Positions 49,663 through 51,036 of a stretch of 51,036 nucleotides of DNA are shown piece after piece (the first letter of the stretch is position 1; each line of letters opens with the position of its first letter). The notes beneath the pieces were generated by a model. That model ran no database searches. It had not been told where the DNA came from and saw nothing but the letters and a program-made list of their open reading frames with translations. The position numbers were made by a program, and so were the translations under genes. The stretch is taken from assembly GCA_005884005.1 (NCBI GenBank), contig VAWI01000019.1:1-51036 (forward strand), read 5' to 3'. Origin of the DNA: Actinomycetota bacterium (lineage in GTDB: Bacteria; Actinomycetota; Thermoleophilia; Gaiellales; Gaiellaceae).

Positions 49663-51036
49663 TTAGCTACAACCTGTGTTGGTCCCGCAGTCGCGGCACG
49701 TGTAGCAGCTGCCCGTCCGCACCATCCGCCCGCCGCACTTGGCGCACTCGACGGCGTCTTCCCAGTTGTTGAAGAGGGCCGTCTGCCCAGGAGGCGCCAC
49801 GTCGCCGGCAACTGGAGTCTCCGCCGGAGCGCTGCCGCCCTCGAGCGCGGCGTACGACTGCGCCAGCCGGGCTCGCACTTCCGGCGAGAGGACACCGATC
49901 TCCTCCTGCTGGTCGATTGTCAGGAACTTCTTGCCCATCCAGCGGAAGACGTAGTCGACGATCGACTTCGCGACTCGGATGTCCGGGTCGTTCGTCATGC
50001 CGCTCGGCTCGAAGCGCATGTGGGCGAACTTCGAGACGTAGACCTCGAGCGGTACGCCGTACTGGAGGCCAAGCGAGACAGAGATCATGAACGAGTTCAT
50101 CAGGCCGGCTAGCGTCGTGCCTTCCTTCGCGATGTCGATGAAGATGTCGCCGGGCGTGCCGTCGTCGTAGAGGCCGACGTGGATGTAGCCCTCGTAGTCG
50201 CCGACGCGGAACTTGCGGCCGACCTCGGTGCGGTCTTCCGGCAACCGGCGGCGCTGGGTCAGCGGCACGGGCGGGGCGGCAACGGTCGGGGCTCCGACCG
50301 GCAGGGTTTGCGACGCATCGGCCTTGCCCGACAGCGGCTGGGCGACCTTGCAGTTGTCGCGGTAGATCGCTATCGCCTTGACGCCGAGCTTCCAGCTCTC
50401 GACGTAGAGCTGAGCCACCTCGTCGACCGTTGCGGTCTCGGGCAGGTTGACCGTCTTCGAGATCGCGCCGGAGATGAACGGCTGGACGGCGCCCATCATC
50501 TTCACGTGGCCCGTGTAGTGGATCGCGCGGTCGCCGATCGCGCAGTCGAACACCGGGTAGTGCTCGCTCTTCACGTACGGCGCGCCGACGATCGTGTTGC
50601 GCTCGTCGATGAAGGCCTCGATCTCCTTGACCTCGTCCGGCGCGTAGCCGAGCTTGTCGAGCGCCATCGGCACGGTCTTGTTCACGATCGTGATCTCGCC
50701 GCCGCCGACGAGCTTCTTCGACTTGACGAGCGAGAAGTCGGGCTCGACCCCGGTCGTGTCGCAATCCATCATGAAGCTGATCGTCCCGGTGGGGGCGAGC
50801 ACGGTCGCCTGGGCGTTCCGGAACCCGTGCACCTCGCCGAGGTCGAGGACGTCGTCCCAGGCCTTGCGGCAGGCGCCGAGCAGGTCGGCCGGCACCGACT
50901 CGGTGTGCTCGATGTTGCCGACGGCCGCGCGGTGCATCGACATGACGCCGAGCATCGGCGCCGCGTTCGGCTGATGGCCGGCGAAGGCGCCCATCCGCGC
51001 TGCGATCTCGGCCGACTTGCGGTAGGCGCGGCCCGT
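49663..51036 (-). CDS. nrdJ: B12-dependent ribonucleotide reductase, C-terminal part (window-cut)
   Basis: The last 457 aa of an adenosylcobalamin-dependent class II ribonucleotide reductase, which makes deoxynucleotides with or without oxygen. The frame stays open through the window edge at 51036, so the 5' part lies outside. The barrel block ATVLAPTGTISFMMDCDTTG with its Cys, LVGGGEITIVNK, then a TSCPD-like region (YIHVGLYDDGTPGDIFIDIA) and a C-terminal zinc-like CAKC...CYTC...CGTNTGC redox tail are all present. A terminator follows. Confidence 0.93.
   Translation of the reverse strand, partial: TGRAYRKSAEIAARMGAFAGHQPNAAPMLGVMSMHRAAVGNIEHTESVPADLLGACRKAWDDVLDLGEVHGFRNAQATVLAPTGTISFMMDCDTTGVEPDFSLVKSKKLVGGGEITIVNKTVPMALDKLGYAPDEVKEIEAFIDERNTIVGAPYVKSEHYPVFDCAIGDRAIHYTGHVKMMGAVQPFISGAISKTVNLPETATVDEVAQLYVESWKLGVKAIAIYRDNCKVAQPLSGKADASQTLPVGAPTVAAPPVPLTQRRRLPEDRTEVGRKFRVGDYEGYIHVGLYDDGTPGDIFIDIAKEGTTLAGLMNSFMISVSLGLQYGVPLEVYVSKFAHMRFEPSGMTNDPDIRVAKSIVDYVFRWMGKKFLTIDQQEEIGVLSPEVRARLAQSYAALEGGSAPAETPVAGDVAPPGQTALFNNWEDAVECAKCGGRMVRTGSCYTCRDCGTNTGCS

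Overview
The window is high-GC, gene-dense bacterial DNA with short gaps and frequent ATGA/GTGA stop-start overlaps. It looks like a chromosomal segment of an uncultured or soil actinobacterium. A Thermoleophilia-like lineage (Gaiellales/Solirubrobacterales) is my inference, not a proven placement. The basis is an AfsR/SARP-type BTAD regulator, a zinc-type L31, a short primary-type sigma factor, a B12-dependent ribonucleotide reductase, many GTG/TTG starts, and many small enzyme families typical of soil actinobacteria (VOC, SRPBCC, RibD-like reductases, YciI, DUF1697, DUF2267, DUF2277). I see no rRNA, tRNA, CRISPR array, intact insertion sequence or prophage.

Layout. 1-5.5 kb: an arginase-family ureohydrolase, an ICMT-like methyltransferase, an alpha/beta hydrolase, an MFS transporter fused to a cyclic-nucleotide-binding domain, a GFA-family zinc protein, and a MarR regulator whose upstream region carries four phased operator-like boxes. 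5.5-10.3 kb: secreted beta-propeller protein, membrane-anchored SARP regulator, lytic transglycosylase, NADP-binding oxidoreductase with no standard start codon, stand-alone cNMP-binding protein, DUF2277. 10.3-14.7 kb: housekeeping and stress cluster with a four-gene cold-shock operon, RidA, L31, the sigma factor, a membrane protein and acylphosphatase. 14.7-21.9 kb: a LuxR/TPR regulator behind twin palindromic operators, two broken cupin genes, a flavin monooxygenase, a SnoaL-like remnant and a large zinc-ribbon/cyclase/ATPase/TPR signalling protein. 21.9-29.8 kb: small enzymes, an ArsR-SRPBCC pair with an operator over its start codon, a DHA2 drug exporter, and a STAS-like gene overlapping an ECF sigma gene antisense. 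29.8-35.6 kb: a tightly coupled minus-strand operon of alpha-oxoamine synthase, 10-TM GAF-PAS-GGDEF-EAL protein and MFS transporter. 35.6-48.7 kb: RibD-like reductases, a duplicated cysteine-containing small protein flanking a cupin and a class-III aminotransferase, a two-component system between two secreted propeller proteins, VOC proteins, a second cupin, hydrolases, a phosphoribosyltransferase and DUF2267. 48.7-51.0 kb: a cupin 3' fragment, a membrane protein and the C-terminal part of nrdJ, cut by the window end.

How it works together. Second-messenger proteins recur: one class III cyclase-like protein, two cNMP-binding proteins (one fused to a transporter) and one dual c-di-GMP enzyme. 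The most unusual unit is the synthase / membrane sensor-c-di-GMP enzyme / MFS operon, whose coupling suggests a small-molecule make-sense-export module. That function is inference. Several one-component regulators have readable operators just upstream of their genes, and gene remnants and small duplications show local turnover.
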